Assembly: GCF_013184745.1 (NCBI RefSeq)
Contig: NZ_JAATVU010000053.1
Span: 1 to 42,661 of the forward strand
DNA: 42,661 bases
Reading direction: 5' to 3'
Source: Mangrovicoccus sp. HB161399
GTDB taxonomy: Bacteria > Pseudomonadota > Alphaproteobacteria > Rhodobacterales > Rhodobacteraceae
Positions 31,539 through 40,307 of this stretch are shown here, in pieces. Every line of letters starts with the position of its first letter. The first letter of the stretch is position 1. The translations under genes were made by a program, and so were the position numbers. The notes beneath the pieces are model-generated. The model did not search any database, had not been told where the DNA came from, and worked only from the letters and a program-made list of their open reading frames with translations.

Positions 31539-32472
31539 TGCCGCGAAGCGTTTCCAGCGTGTCCTGTGCCTCCGAGGCCAGGCATTCCGCAACCTTCCCG
31601 GCGATGCGCGGCAGGCTGCGCCTGGCGTTGATCGCCATCGAAATGCTCTGCGCGGCAATCTTCGGCCCCTCGACCGGCAGCGCGACGGCCCTGCCGGAAA
31701 GCAGCTCGGGCGCGGCGTCCATTTCGGATGTCAGGGCGACATGGCTGCCCGAGATGACCAGCTGCTTGAGCAGCTGCAGCGAGTTAGTGACGACCGGCGG
31801 CGGGCCGTCGGAGAAGATCCAGGAATGCCGCGCCTCGAGTATCCGCCGGATGGCCAGCGCTCGGCTCTGCACCACGATGGCATGCTCGCGCACCTCCTTC
31901 AGCGAGACCGCGCCCAGCGAAGCCAGCGGATGCGACGGCGCCGCCACGCAGCACAGCGGCAGCTCGGCCGACCAGAGCACGTGGAAATCGCGGTGCGGCC
32001 GCAGGTTGAAGCACAGCACCATGTCGCACAGGCCCTCCTCCAGCTGGGCGGCGGCATCGTCGGGCGTCGCCACCTCGACATCGACCCGCACCCGCGGATA
32101 GCGCGCCGCGATCTCGGCCAGGAAGCGCGGCACCAGCCCGTTGACCAGGCTGTCCATCGTCGCCAGCCGGATATGGCCCAGATCCACCCCCTGCATCTGC
32201 TTCACGTCCGAGACGATCCGCGCCTCGTCCGCGCGCCAGCGCTGCGCCAGCAGCACGAACATCTCGCCTGCCGCGGACAGCGCCATGCCGCGCGTCTGGC
32301 GGTCGAACAGCAGCACGCCCAGCCGGTCCTCCAGCAGCTTGACCTGCCGGTCGATGGCCGAAGCCGCGATGCCGGTCGCGCGCGAGGCCGCCTGGATGGA
32401 GCCGTGCTCCGCCACCGCCTCGACATAGAGAAGCGCCTTCGGAACCAGATGCAGCGCCATGTCCCATTCCAT
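31525..32472 (-). CDS. LysR-family regulator, divergent from uraD-TRAP operon
   Basis: The 315-residue protein (311 if the ATG at 32460 is used) has a LysR helix-turn-helix (HGSIQAASRATGIAASAIDRQV) and a substrate-binding domain. The start is uncertain, as neither ATG has a clear ribosome site. A short inverted repeat, CCATTC at 32464-32469 and GAATGG at 32484-32489, spans the start region and may be part of its binding site. Divergence from uraD and the TRAP genes suggests that it controls them. Ligand unknown, possibly a ureide or carboxylate. Confidence 0.9.
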   Translation of the reverse strand: MEWDMALHLVPKALLYVEAVAEHGSIQAASRATGIAASAIDRQVKLLEDRLGVLLFDRQTRGMALSAAGEMFVLLAQRWRADEARIVSDVKQMQGVDLGHIRLATMDSLVNGLVPRFLAEIAARYPRVRVDVEVATPDDAAAQLEEGLCDMVLCFNLRPHRDFHVLWSAELPLCCVAAPSHPLASLGAVSLKEVREHAIVVQSRALAIRRILEARHSWIFSDGPPPVVTNSLQLLKQLVISGSHVALTSEMDAAPELLSGRAVALPVEGPKIAAQSISMAINARRSLPRIAGKVAECLASEAQDTLETLRGTRPG

Positions 32473-32563
32473 CCTAATTTCCAGAATGGATAATTGCTCA
32501 CAATGTCATGGATGGCAATGGTCATCGCGGGCTAAGGTCCTTTCAGCAAGCAAGGAAACCGAC

Positions 32564-33133
32564 ATGACCACCGCCCTCGACATCCTCAATGACGCGCCGC
32601 GCGCAGAGGCGCTCGCGATGATCGCGCCGCTGGCCGAGCGCTCGCCCTGGGTGGCCGAGGCAGCACTTGGCGCCCGTCCCTTCGAGAGCGACGAGGCACT
32701 GGCCCGCGCGCTGGTGGAGGCGATCCTGTCCAGTTCCCGCGAGACCCGCATCGCGCTGTTCCGCGCCCATCCGGCGCTGGCCGGGCGGGAAGCCGCCGAA
32801 GGCAGCATGACCGCGGAATCCACCTGCGAACAGGGCCGCCTGGGCCTGCTGTCGCTGTCGGCCGCCGATGCCGCGCGGCTCGGCCGCCTCAACGCCGCCT
32901 ATGCCGCGCGCTTCGGCCATCCCTTCATCCTCGCGCTGCACCGCATTCCCGACCTCGGAGCCTTGTTCGACATCTTCGAACGCCGCCTCCGGGCCACGCC
33001 TCTGGAGGAACATGCCTCCACCCTGGCCGAGATCGCCTCGGTGATCCGGTCCCGCGCCGCCGAAGCCTTCGGCGCCGCTGCCGCCAACAAGACCGCAACC
33101 CCGTCCAACACTCCCAGGGAGCAAGCCCAATGA
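32564..33133 (+). CDS. uraD: OHCU decarboxylase-like protein
   Basis: The 189-residue protein carries the OHCU decarboxylase hallmarks: HPALAG with catalytic H69, SxxEQ at 86-90 (ESTCEQGRLGL), and FGHPFI near 127-132. This enzyme decarboxylates 2-oxo-4-hydroxy-4-carboxy-5-ureidoimidazoline to S-allantoin in urate breakdown. No urate oxidase, hydroxyisourate hydrolase or allantoinase is in the window, so the partner enzymes are elsewhere or the protein acts on a similar compound. AAGGA precedes ATG 32564. Its stop overlaps the start of the TRAP binding-protein gene by four bases, linking uptake of a carboxylate to this step. Confidence 0.87.
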   Translation: MTTALDILNDAPRAEALAMIAPLAERSPWVAEAALGARPFESDEALARALVEAILSSSRETRIALFRAHPALAGREAAEGSMTAESTCEQGRLGLLSLSAADAARLGRLNAAYAARFGHPFILALHRIPDLGALFDIFERRLRATPLEEHASTLAEIASVIRSRAAEAFGAAAANKTATPSNTPREQAQ

Positions 33134-34122
33134 CCTTCGCAAAGACCCTTGTCGCCACCTCCGTGCTCGCCCTCGCCGCAGCCTCCGCCCAGGCCAAGGA
33201 CACGATCCGCGTGGCCGGCAACTTCGCCACCGAACATTCCTCCTCGCTGGCCATGGCGAAGTTCGAGGAAGAGCTGGAGCGGCTCTCCGGCGGCGAGATC
33301 GACGTCAACATCTTCCCCGCCCAGCAGCTCGGCGGCGCCGCCGAGAACGTCCAGGCCGTCAAGATCGGCGCGATCGAGATGATGTGGGTCGGCACCGCCT
33401 ACCTCACCCGCACCGTGCCGGAGCTGGAGATCATCGGCCTGCCCTTCCAGTTCCCCGACCGCGAGACCGCCTTCGCCATCGTCGACGGCCCGGTGGGCGC
33501 GGCGCTGGACGCGAAGCTGGCCGGCGAGGGCATGACCTCGATGGGCTACATGGAGCTGGGCTTCCGCCAGCTGACCAACTCCAAGCACCCGGTCGAGTCG
33601 GTCGGGGACATCGCCGGGCTGAAGATCCGCCTGCAGCCGAACGAGACCCACCTGGCCACTTTCCGCGCGCTCGGCGCCAACCCGGTCGCGATGGACGTCA
33701 AGGAGCTCTATTCCGCGCTGGAGCAGGGCGTGATCGACGGCCAGGAGAACCCCTTCGCGATCATCAACGTGGCAGGCTATGCCGAGGTGCAGAAATACAT
33801 CTCCAACACCGGGCATTTCTTCGATTTCATCTCGGTCGTCTCCAACAAGAAGTGGTTCGACAAGCTCGACGCGGACAAGCAGGCGATGGTGCGCGAGGCC
33901 ATGGCCACCGCGATTGCCTACCAGCGCGAGCTGGCCGCCGAGCAGGATGCGGCGGGCCTCGCCAAGCTGGAGGACGCCGGCATGACCTACAGCCCGGTCT
34001 CGCCGGAATTCGCCCAGGCGCTGCGCGACGCCACCGCGGGCGTGGCAGCCGAGACCAAGGCGCGCCTCGACCCGGAGCTGGTCGAGCTGCTCGACGCGGA
34101 AACCGCCAAGATCGGCATGTAA
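33130..34122 (+). CDS. TRAP transporter binding protein, DctP family
   Basis: The 330-residue protein has a Sec signal (cleavage after AQA at 20-22) and the DctP fold. The conserved arginine that clamps the ligand carboxylate is R167 in GLKIRLQPN, and the VIDGQENP block lies at 201-208. This type binds organic acids in the periplasm and feeds a sodium-driven DctQM permease. It is translationally coupled to uraD upstream and followed by dctQ and dctM genes. The ligand is likely a carboxylated compound connected with the urate/ureide or related pathway. Confidence 0.93.
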   Translation: MTFAKTLVATSVLALAAASAQAKDTIRVAGNFATEHSSSLAMAKFEEELERLSGGEIDVNIFPAQQLGGAAENVQAVKIGAIEMMWVGTAYLTRTVPELEIIGLPFQFPDRETAFAIVDGPVGAALDAKLAGEGMTSMGYMELGFRQLTNSKHPVESVGDIAGLKIRLQPNETHLATFRALGANPVAMDVKELYSALEQGVIDGQENPFAIINVAGYAEVQKYISNTGHFFDFISVVSNKKWFDKLDADKQAMVREAMATAIAYQRELAAEQDAAGLAKLEDAGMTYSPVSPEFAQALRDATAGVAAETKARLDPELVELLDAETAKIGM

Positions 34123-34126
34123 GCCG

Positions 34127-34606
34127 ATGGCTCCCGCCCTCTCCAGGATCCTCGCGCGCGCCGACCAGGGCGCGCGCCTTCTCGTGATGGCGGGGGCCGC
34201 CCTGATGGTCGCCGTGGTCTCCGCCCAGGTGGTGATGCGCTACGTCTTCAACGGCTCCTTCGACTGGGCCGACGAGGCCAGCCGCATCGCCTTCGTCTGG
34301 ACGATCTTCCTGGCCATCCCGCTGGGCATCCGCGACGGCAGCCATGTCGGCATCGAGCTTCTGGTCCGCCGCTTTCCGCCGCGGATCCAGCGGCTTCTGG
34401 CGCGCGTCATGAACGGGCTCGCGGCGCTGATGCTGGCTGTGGTCTGCGTCACCTCCGTCCGGGTCGCGCAGATGACCTGGTCCGAGCGGCTGGGCTCGGT
34501 CGACCTGACATCCAGCGTGTTCTTCCTGCCGGTCATCCTGGGCGCCGCCCATGGCGCGCTGCATCTGATCGACCTTGCCCTCAACCCCCGGGACCCTGCG
34601 CAATGA
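34127..34606 (+). CDS. TRAP transporter small permease, DctQ family
   Basis: The 159-residue protein has four predicted helices and the DctQ hallmark around residues 43-60 (SFDWADEASRIAFVWTIFL). It lies four bases after the dctP-type gene and overlaps the dctM-type gene by four bases. It forms the membrane complex with the large subunit. Confidence 0.93.
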   Translation: MAPALSRILARADQGARLLVMAGAALMVAVVSAQVVMRYVFNGSFDWADEASRIAFVWTIFLAIPLGIRDGSHVGIELLVRRFPPRIQRLLARVMNGLAALMLAVVCVTSVRVAQMTWSERLGSVDLTSSVFFLPVILGAAHGALHLIDLALNPRDPAQ

Positions 34607-35883
34607 GCCTTTTCGTCATCGTGTGTTTCCTCGTCCTCGCCTTTCTGGGGATGCCGCTTGCCTTCTCGCTGGGCGTCTCGGCGCTGGCGGGGCTTTGGCT
34701 GTCGGGCTTCGACCTGCTGGTGCTGCCGCCGCGGCTGATGAATTCGGTCAATTCCTTCCCGCTGATGTCTATCCCGCTCTTCATGATCGCGGGCGAACTG
34801 ATGCTGAAGGGCGGGATCATGGAGCGGCTGGTCGATTTCGCCAATGCCTTCATCGGCCGCGTCCATGGCGGTCTGGCACAGGTCGCCGTGATCTCCGGCG
34901 CGGGGCTTGCCTCGGTCTCGGGCGCCGCCGTCGCGGATGCCTCGGCGCTGTCCTCCACGCTCGTCCCCTCGCTGAGAAAGCAGTACGGGCTGGGCTTCTC
35001 CACCGGCATCGTCGCGGCGGCGGCCAATCTGGGCCCGATCATCCCGCCCTCGGGCGCCATGATCGTCTATGCCTTCATGGCCGGGTCCAGCGTCTCGGTC
35101 GGCGGGATGTTCATGTCGGGCGTGGTGCCGGGGCTGATCCTCTTCGCGCTGTTCATGCTGCTCTGCCGGGTCATCGCGAAGCGCCGCAACTATCCGCTGG
35201 CGGGCGAGCCGGTCAGCCTGTCCCGCATCCTGCACGAGCTGCGCCGCAGCTTCCTCGTCTTCCTGATGCCTGTGGTGGTGATCGGCGGCATCGTGATCGG
35301 CGCCTTCACCCCGACCGAGGGCGCGGCGATCGGCGTCTGCTACGCGCTGGTCCTGGGCTTCTTCGTGACCCGAAAGCTGACCGTCGCCGACCTGCCGCAT
35401 GTGCTGCTGACCGCCGCCAAGACCTCGGCCGTGGTCGGCGCGATGATCGCCTTCGCCTCGACGGTGACCTTCCTCTTCACCATCGACATGCTGCCGATGA
35501 AGCTGGCCGCGCTGATGCAGGGACTGACCGAGAGCCCGTTCCTCTTCCTCTGCCTCGTCGCGGTGATGCTTCTGGTTGTGGGGATGTTCCTGGAATCGAA
35601 CGCCGCCTACATCATGCTGGTGCCGCTGTTCCACCCGATCGCGCTGCAATACGGCATCGACCCGCTGCATTTCGGCTTCCTCTTCGTGCTGAACCTGGTG
35701 ATCGGCATGCTGACCCCTCCGGTGGGCGTCGTGCTCTTCGTGGTGACCGGGATCACCGGGGTGAAGATGGGCGATCTGGTGCGCGAAAGCTGGCCCTTCA
35801 TCGCGGCAATGTATGCGGTTCTGCTCCTGTGCATGCTGGTGCCGGGCGTCGTCACCTGGCTTCCCGGACGGCTCGGCTACTGA
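34603..35883 (+). CDS. TRAP transporter large permease, DctM family
   Basis: The 426-residue protein has about 12 helices and typical DctM segments: the early VCFLVLAFLGMPLAFSLG, the SGAGLASVSGAAVADASAL region, and NLGPIIPPSGAMIVYA. It carries the sodium-coupled translocation pathway. Complete length, no frameshift. It ends the uraD-dctPQM operon; I see no clear terminator directly after it, but a promoter-like element for the next gene lies about 50 bp downstream. Confidence 0.94.
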   Translation: MSLFVIVCFLVLAFLGMPLAFSLGVSALAGLWLSGFDLLVLPPRLMNSVNSFPLMSIPLFMIAGELMLKGGIMERLVDFANAFIGRVHGGLAQVAVISGAGLASVSGAAVADASALSSTLVPSLRKQYGLGFSTGIVAAAANLGPIIPPSGAMIVYAFMAGSSVSVGGMFMSGVVPGLILFALFMLLCRVIAKRRNYPLAGEPVSLSRILHELRRSFLVFLMPVVVIGGIVIGAFTPTEGAAIGVCYALVLGFFVTRKLTVADLPHVLLTAAKTSAVVGAMIAFASTVTFLFTIDMLPMKLAALMQGLTESPFLFLCLVAVMLLVVGMFLESNAAYIMLVPLFHPIALQYGIDPLHFGFLFVLNLVIGMLTPPVGVVLFVVTGITGVKMGDLVRESWPFIAAMYAVLLLCMLVPGVVTWLPGRLGY

Positions 35884-35929
35884 GCCGGGCGCGCCCCCGG
35901 AGAATCCATGCGGCATTCATGCCACAGCA

Positions 35930-35960
35930 TTGAAAACAAGCGGTTTCGACCCCATATACT
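35930..35960 (+). promoter_or_regulatory. Possible sigma-70-type promoter for the small protein gene
   Basis: TTGAAA at 35930-35935 and TATACT at 35955-35960 resemble -35 and -10 elements, with a rather long 19-base spacer. They lie about 45 bp before the start codon of the 67-residue protein, in a locally AT-richer stretch. The spacing makes the call tentative. Confidence 0.35.
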
Positions 35961-36006
35961 GGTGGCAGGGAGGCGGATGCACAGCCCTGCAGAAAGGGAG
36001 ACGACC

Positions 36007-36210
36007 ATGCAAAACGTCCTCCAGTTCCTCCAGGCCAGCATTGCCGTCGAGCACCGGCGCCGCCCCGAGGACGGCGTGCTGAAGCTCGTCGATCCGGCGC
36101 CGCCCGCAGCAGCGGCAAAGCCTGCCCCGTCGGCGGCCGCACAGGACGCCGACGCCCCGGCCGAAGAACCTGGTCCCTGGCATCCGTTCCCGGTGCATGG
36201 CGCCGCCTGA
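36007..36210 (+). CDS. Small hypothetical protein, Ala/Pro-rich tail
   Basis: The 67-residue frame starts with ATG behind GGGAG, has its own promoter-like element, and is followed by a good terminator, so it looks like an independent gene. The N-terminal 25 residues (MQNVLQFLQASIAVEHRRR...) could form an amphipathic helix; the rest is low-complexity alanine and proline with acidic residues. It resembles nothing I know. It has no signal peptide and no cysteine. Confidence 0.55.
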   Translation: MQNVLQFLQASIAVEHRRRPEDGVLKLVDPAPPAAAAKPAPSAAAQDADAPAEEPGPWHPFPVHGAA

Positions 36211-36238
36211 GGCGCGCCGCCCGGGGCACGCCCCCCTG

Positions 36239-36268
36239 AAGGACCGCGGCCCTGCCGGCGGTCCTTTT
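36239..36268 (+). terminator. Intrinsic terminator after the small protein gene
   Basis: A 9-bp stem (36239-36247/36258-36266) with an inner GGC/GCC pairing is followed by TTTT. This is a typical Rho-independent terminator. Confidence 0.8.
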
Positions 36269-36429
36269 GCCGTCGCCCTACACGGCCGGGTTGCGCAATT
36301 TCCCGGAACTCCTAATGTCGGATAGCGCACTGCACGGCACTCCAGATATTCCCCGCCACTGCCGTCCATCGGAACGGTCGGCGGACGCCGGAGCCGGCAC
36401 TGCGCACATCGTTCGACGGAGAAAACCGC

Positions 36430-38259
36430 ATGACACCCCAGCCTGTGTCCCGCCCCGGCCTTCTGGCCCTGCTGCTGTCATCTGCCGCCCTGTCCCTGCC
36501 AGCCGCGGCGCAGGAGACCGCCGACACGATCCTGTCGGGCGGCCCGGTGCTGACCATGGAGGACAGCCAGCCGCGGGCCGAGGCCGTCGCCGTGCTGGAC
36601 GGGCGCATCCTCGCCGTCGGCACCGAAGAGGCGGTGATGGCGCATCGCGGCGATACCACCCGGATGATCGATCTCGGCGGGCGCGCGCTGCTGCCGGGAT
36701 TCTTCGACAGCCACGGCCATGTCATACTCGGCGGGCTGCAGGCGCTCTCGGCCAACCTGCTGGCGCCGCCCGACGGGGATGTCACCGACATCGCCGGGCT
36801 GGCGGCCACGCTGTCCGGCTGGGCGGAGGAGCATGCGGAGGAGGTCGCCAAGATCGATCTCATCGTCGGCTTCGGCTACGACCAGTCGCAGCTGGCCGAA
36901 CAGCGCCATCCGACGCGCGAGGATCTGGACAAGGTCTCCGCCGAGGTTCCGGTGCTGATCATCCACCAGTCCGGCCATCTTGCCTCGATGAACAGCGTCG
37001 CGCTGCAGCGCGCGGGCTTCGCGGCCGACACGCCCGATCCGGCCGGCGGAGTGATCCGCCGCGCGCCCGACGGCAGCCCGAACGGCGTGCTGGAGGAGAA
37101 CGCCTTCTACCTGGGCGCGGGCGGGCTGTTCTCCAAGCTCGGCGCCGATGCGATGATGGCCTTTGCCGAAGCGGGATCGAAGCTCTGGGCGAGCTACGGC
37201 TACACCACCGCGCAGGAGGGCCGCGCTTCGCCCGCGGTGCTGGCCGCCGCGCAGGCGGCAGGCGCCCAGGGGCTCTTTCCGATCGATGTCGCGGTCTATC
37301 CCGACGTCCTGATCGACCGGCAGGCGATCCTCGACAACGTGTCGGACAGCTACGAGGGCCATGTCCGCGTGGCGGGCGCAAAGCTGACCATCGACGGTTC
37401 TCCGCAGGGCTTCACCGCCCTTCGCGACCGGCCCTATTACGATCCGGTCGGAGACTATCCCCCGGGGTACAAGGGCTATTCCGCCGCCGACATGGAGCAG
37501 GTCGCAGATGCCGTGAACTGGGCCTTCGACAACAACATACAGATCCTGACCCATGCCAATGGCGAGGGCGCCTCGGACATGCTGCTTGCCGCCGTCAAGG
37601 CGGCGGAGGAAACCCATGACCCGGCCGACCGCCGCCCGGTGCTGATCCACGGCCAGTTCCTGCGCGAGGACCAGGTCGACATGATCAAGGCGCTGGACAT
37701 CTTTCCCTCGCTCTTCCCGATGCACACCTTCTACTGGGGCGACTGGCACCGCGACCACACGGTCGGGCCGGTGAACGCCGACAACATCTCGCCCACCGGC
37801 TGGGTGCGGCAGCGGGGCATGATCTTCGGCACCCATCACGACGCGCCGGTGGCGCTGCCCGACAGCATGCGGGTGCTCAGCGCGACCGTGACCCGGCGGA
37901 CCCGCTCGGGCGACATCCTCGGCCCCGACCAGCGGGTCGACGTCATGACCGCGCTCAAGGCGATGACCATCTGGCCCGCCTGGCAGCATTTCGAGGAGGA
38001 CGCCAAGGGCTCGATCGCCCCGGGCAAGCTGGCGGATCTGATCGTTCTGTCGGCGGACCCGGCGGCGATCCCGCCGGAAAGCCTCGCACAGCTCGAGGTG
38101 CTGGCCACGATCAAGGAGGGCCAGGTCATCTACGAGGCAGCGGACATGGACGGCGATGCCGCGGTCGCGGGCCGCGGCTTCGGCGGGGATTTCCCGCCGG
38201 GCGCCGGACTGGCGCCGGGATACGGCCTGCTCCACCAGATGGAGGACAGCATCGAATAG
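36430..38259 (+). CDS. Secreted YtcJ-like metal-dependent amidohydrolase
   Basis: The 609-residue enzyme has a signal peptide (SAALSLPAAAQE, cleavage about 27) and the amidohydrolase family 3 (YtcJ) fold, with the first metal motif SHGH at 94-97 (H95, H97), later HANGEG, VLIHGQFL and FGTHHDAP segments, and a C-terminal beta-sandwich ending with KLADLIVLSADP. Relatives include N-substituted formamide deformylase and other C-N hydrolases acting on ring or amide substrates. Being exported, it would work in the periplasm before uptake. GGAG precedes ATG 36430. It may be controlled by the GntR gene downstream. Substrate unknown. Confidence 0.9.
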   Translation: MTPQPVSRPGLLALLLSSAALSLPAAAQETADTILSGGPVLTMEDSQPRAEAVAVLDGRILAVGTEEAVMAHRGDTTRMIDLGGRALLPGFFDSHGHVILGGLQALSANLLAPPDGDVTDIAGLAATLSGWAEEHAEEVAKIDLIVGFGYDQSQLAEQRHPTREDLDKVSAEVPVLIIHQSGHLASMNSVALQRAGFAADTPDPAGGVIRRAPDGSPNGVLEENAFYLGAGGLFSKLGADAMMAFAEAGSKLWASYGYTTAQEGRASPAVLAAAQAAGAQGLFPIDVAVYPDVLIDRQAILDNVSDSYEGHVRVAGAKLTIDGSPQGFTALRDRPYYDPVGDYPPGYKGYSAADMEQVADAVNWAFDNNIQILTHANGEGASDMLLAAVKAAEETHDPADRRPVLIHGQFLREDQVDMIKALDIFPSLFPMHTFYWGDWHRDHTVGPVNADNISPTGWVRQRGMIFGTHHDAPVALPDSMRVLSATVTRRTRSGDILGPDQRVDVMTALKAMTIWPAWQHFEEDAKGSIAPGKLADLIVLSADPAAIPPESLAQLEVLATIKEGQVIYEAADMDGDAAVAGRGFGGDFPPGAGLAPGYGLLHQMEDSIE

Positions 38260-38262
38260 CCC

Positions 38263-38301
38263 GCAGGCGGGCGGCCGGGTTCAGCCCTTCCGCCCGCCTG
38301 C
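38263..38301 (+). terminator. Long GC-rich stem-loop after the amidohydrolase gene
   Basis: Arms 38263-38274 and 38290-38301 pair perfectly over 12 bases with a 15-base loop, four bases after the stop codon. There is no T-run, so a Rho-assisted terminator or a 3'-stabilising structure is likely. Confidence 0.55.
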
Positions 38302-38391
38302 TGCCTCCCGCGCCGCGCCCGCGGCGCAGCACCCAATTTCGAACCGCAGTTTCATTCCACTCCCTTTCGCCGGACCAGCAAACCAGTACCG

Positions 38392-39069
38392 ATGCCGCTT
38401 ACGACCGAACAGAAGATCATCCAGCACGTCCTCGACGCCATCGCGCACCAGAAGCTCCCCGCCGGCACCAAGCTGGGCGAGCAGGAGCTGGCCGAGGTCT
38501 TTTCCTGCAACCGCGCGCCGATCCGCCGCGCCCTGGCGATGCTCACCGGCTACGGCGTGATCGAGCTGGTGCGCAACCGCGGCGCCTTCGTGTCGATGCC
38601 CGGAGAAACCGAGGCCCGCGAGGTCTTCGAGGCGCGCCGCGCCGTCGAGGACACGATCTGCCGCAGGGCCGCGGCCCGGGCGGGCAAGGCCGACATCGCG
38701 CGGCTGCGGGCGCATCTGGCCGAAGAGGCCGCTGCGGGCACCGCGAGCCGCGCCCAGGCACTGCAGCTGTCGCGGCGCTTCCACATGATGCTGGCCGAAA
38801 TCGGCGGCAACGGCGTGCTGGCGAAATACCTCGGGGAACTGACGCTGCGCAGCTCGCTGATCCTCGGCTGCTACGGGTCGCGACGGGCGCAGCTCTGCGC
38901 CTCCGGCGAGCACGGCGAGATCGTCGACGCGCTCGAGGAGGGCGATGCCGGGCGGGCCTGCGCGCTGCTCGCTGACCATCTGCGCCATATCGAGAACGAG
39001 GTCGATTTCGGCAGCCGCAGCCCTGCGCCCAGCACGCTGTCCGGCATCTTCGCGGACGGCAGCAACTGA
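38392..39069 (+). CDS. GntR-family regulator, FadR/FCD subfamily
   Basis: The 225-residue protein has an N-terminal winged helix (about 5-72; ELAEVFSCNRAPIRRALAML) and an FCD domain with the helical histidine positions SRRFHMML, EHGEI and DHLRHIE typical of metal-dependent ligand binding. Recognition-helix residues differ from the usual SRTPVREAL (here NRAPIRRAL), suggesting a distinct operator. The start codon has a weak ribosome site. It follows the YtcJ-like gene on the same strand and is the best candidate for its regulator. Confidence 0.85.
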   Translation: MPLTTEQKIIQHVLDAIAHQKLPAGTKLGEQELAEVFSCNRAPIRRALAMLTGYGVIELVRNRGAFVSMPGETEAREVFEARRAVEDTICRRAAARAGKADIARLRAHLAEEAAAGTASRAQALQLSRRFHMMLAEIGGNGVLAKYLGELTLRSSLILGCYGSRRAQLCASGEHGEIVDALEEGDAGRACALLADHLRHIENEVDFGSRSPAPSTLSGIFADGSN

Positions 39070-40307
39070 ACCCGGCGCAGGGCCTGCCGGCAGGTTTCCG
39101 TGGAGCGGCCAAGGCCCTTTCCCTAGACTCCGACCGGGACCCCGCCGCGCGGCCATTCCTGCCGGAGCCCTGAGCCCCCAAGCTCGCCCGGCCGCCCCTG
39201 AGGAGGAGGGTGCGACGCCATGATCGATCCCGCTGCCTGCGACAGCGATGACGGCCTTCCGTGCCTCGGCACGGGCGGAGAACATCGCCCGGGCGTCCGG
39301 ACCGGGCGGCTGCCGGCAGAGCTTTGACGTCCGCCGAAGGCCCCGCAATTGGCTGCCGCAATCCGGGATGAACCCGCTGCAACCCTGAACAGCCTGGCCC
39401 GGTTCATCGCCGAGACCCGCCGCGCGCTCGGCCCGAACTGGCGCCGCCTGCCGCGTTCCGGCTGCCGGCTGCCCTTGGCAACTGTGGGAGACCGACCGGA
39501 GACGGACCCGCCGCTCGCCGATGCCGTGGTCCGCTTCGCTGTCGCCCTCGGGGATGCCCGTCCGGCCCGTGCCGCCCGCGGCAGCAGCAGGAAAGCCTCG
39601 GCCTGCAAGGCGCCCCGCTGGAGAGCGGCCATCGAGATGGACGTGCGGATGCCGACCGCGGCCGCTTTCCGGTTCAGGCGCGGCGCACTCGCGCAGCCGG
39701 TGCGCCTCGGCCGGCGCCACGCCGAGCTGTCGGGGCGCGTCCCCGGCCAGCCGCGCACCCGGGACTTGGCCGCGGACAGGCGCGACGTGACCGAAGCTCC
39801 GGTATCGGAACATTTTGCCATCTTCCGCCCGCCCCGTGCGCAGCCATCCCAAGCAGCGCCCCTTGGCGCGTGGCGGCAATCATCAGCCGCGGCGTGCGCG
39901 CCACCGGCAAGGAAGAGGGGCGGCACAAGCGCGGGACTGCCCTGAGGCCGGCCCAGCACGGCCGGAGGCGCCGAAACCGCTGTTGCATTGCCGCACGGCA
40001 GAACCTCGATGCCTCGCCTGAAGTCGCGGGGGCATTTGCAGAGGCGCAGGGCCTGCCATGACAGCGCGGCCCAGGCGTACCCCGAACCGGCGATGCAGAT
40101 AGACATCGATTGCGGATTGGCGCCCCCCGTGATGCTGCTCCCTCCCCGCCGCCAGAGCCTGACCGCCGAAGCGGAAAGGCCGCGCCAGACAGGCACGGAA
40201 TCCTACGTGCCGGACGGCGGAACCCGCATCTCCCCGCCCAGAAGCGCTGCCTCCGCCCGCACTGTCGGAGCGACCGGCCCCCTCCCTCCGTGCCCGGAGG
40301 GTGCGGC
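39070..40307. other. 1.2 kb stretch without a recognisable gene
   Basis: Open frames exist on both strands, but none has a protein sequence I recognise, a good ribosome site combined with a plausible product, or stable codon usage; they are rich in Arg, Ala, Pro and Gly as expected for chance frames in GC-rich DNA. The stretch lies directly before a frameshifted acyl-CoA dehydrogenase gene, so it may hold one or more decayed genes. Frames change repeatedly when any coding signal is followed. No RNA gene, IS or repeat seen. Confidence 0.5.

Noticed and set aside
39123-40196. Minus-strand 357-residue frame as a real gene
   Set aside because: No ribosome site, no recognisable domain and low-complexity Arg/Ala/Ser/Gly composition; treated as a chance frame.
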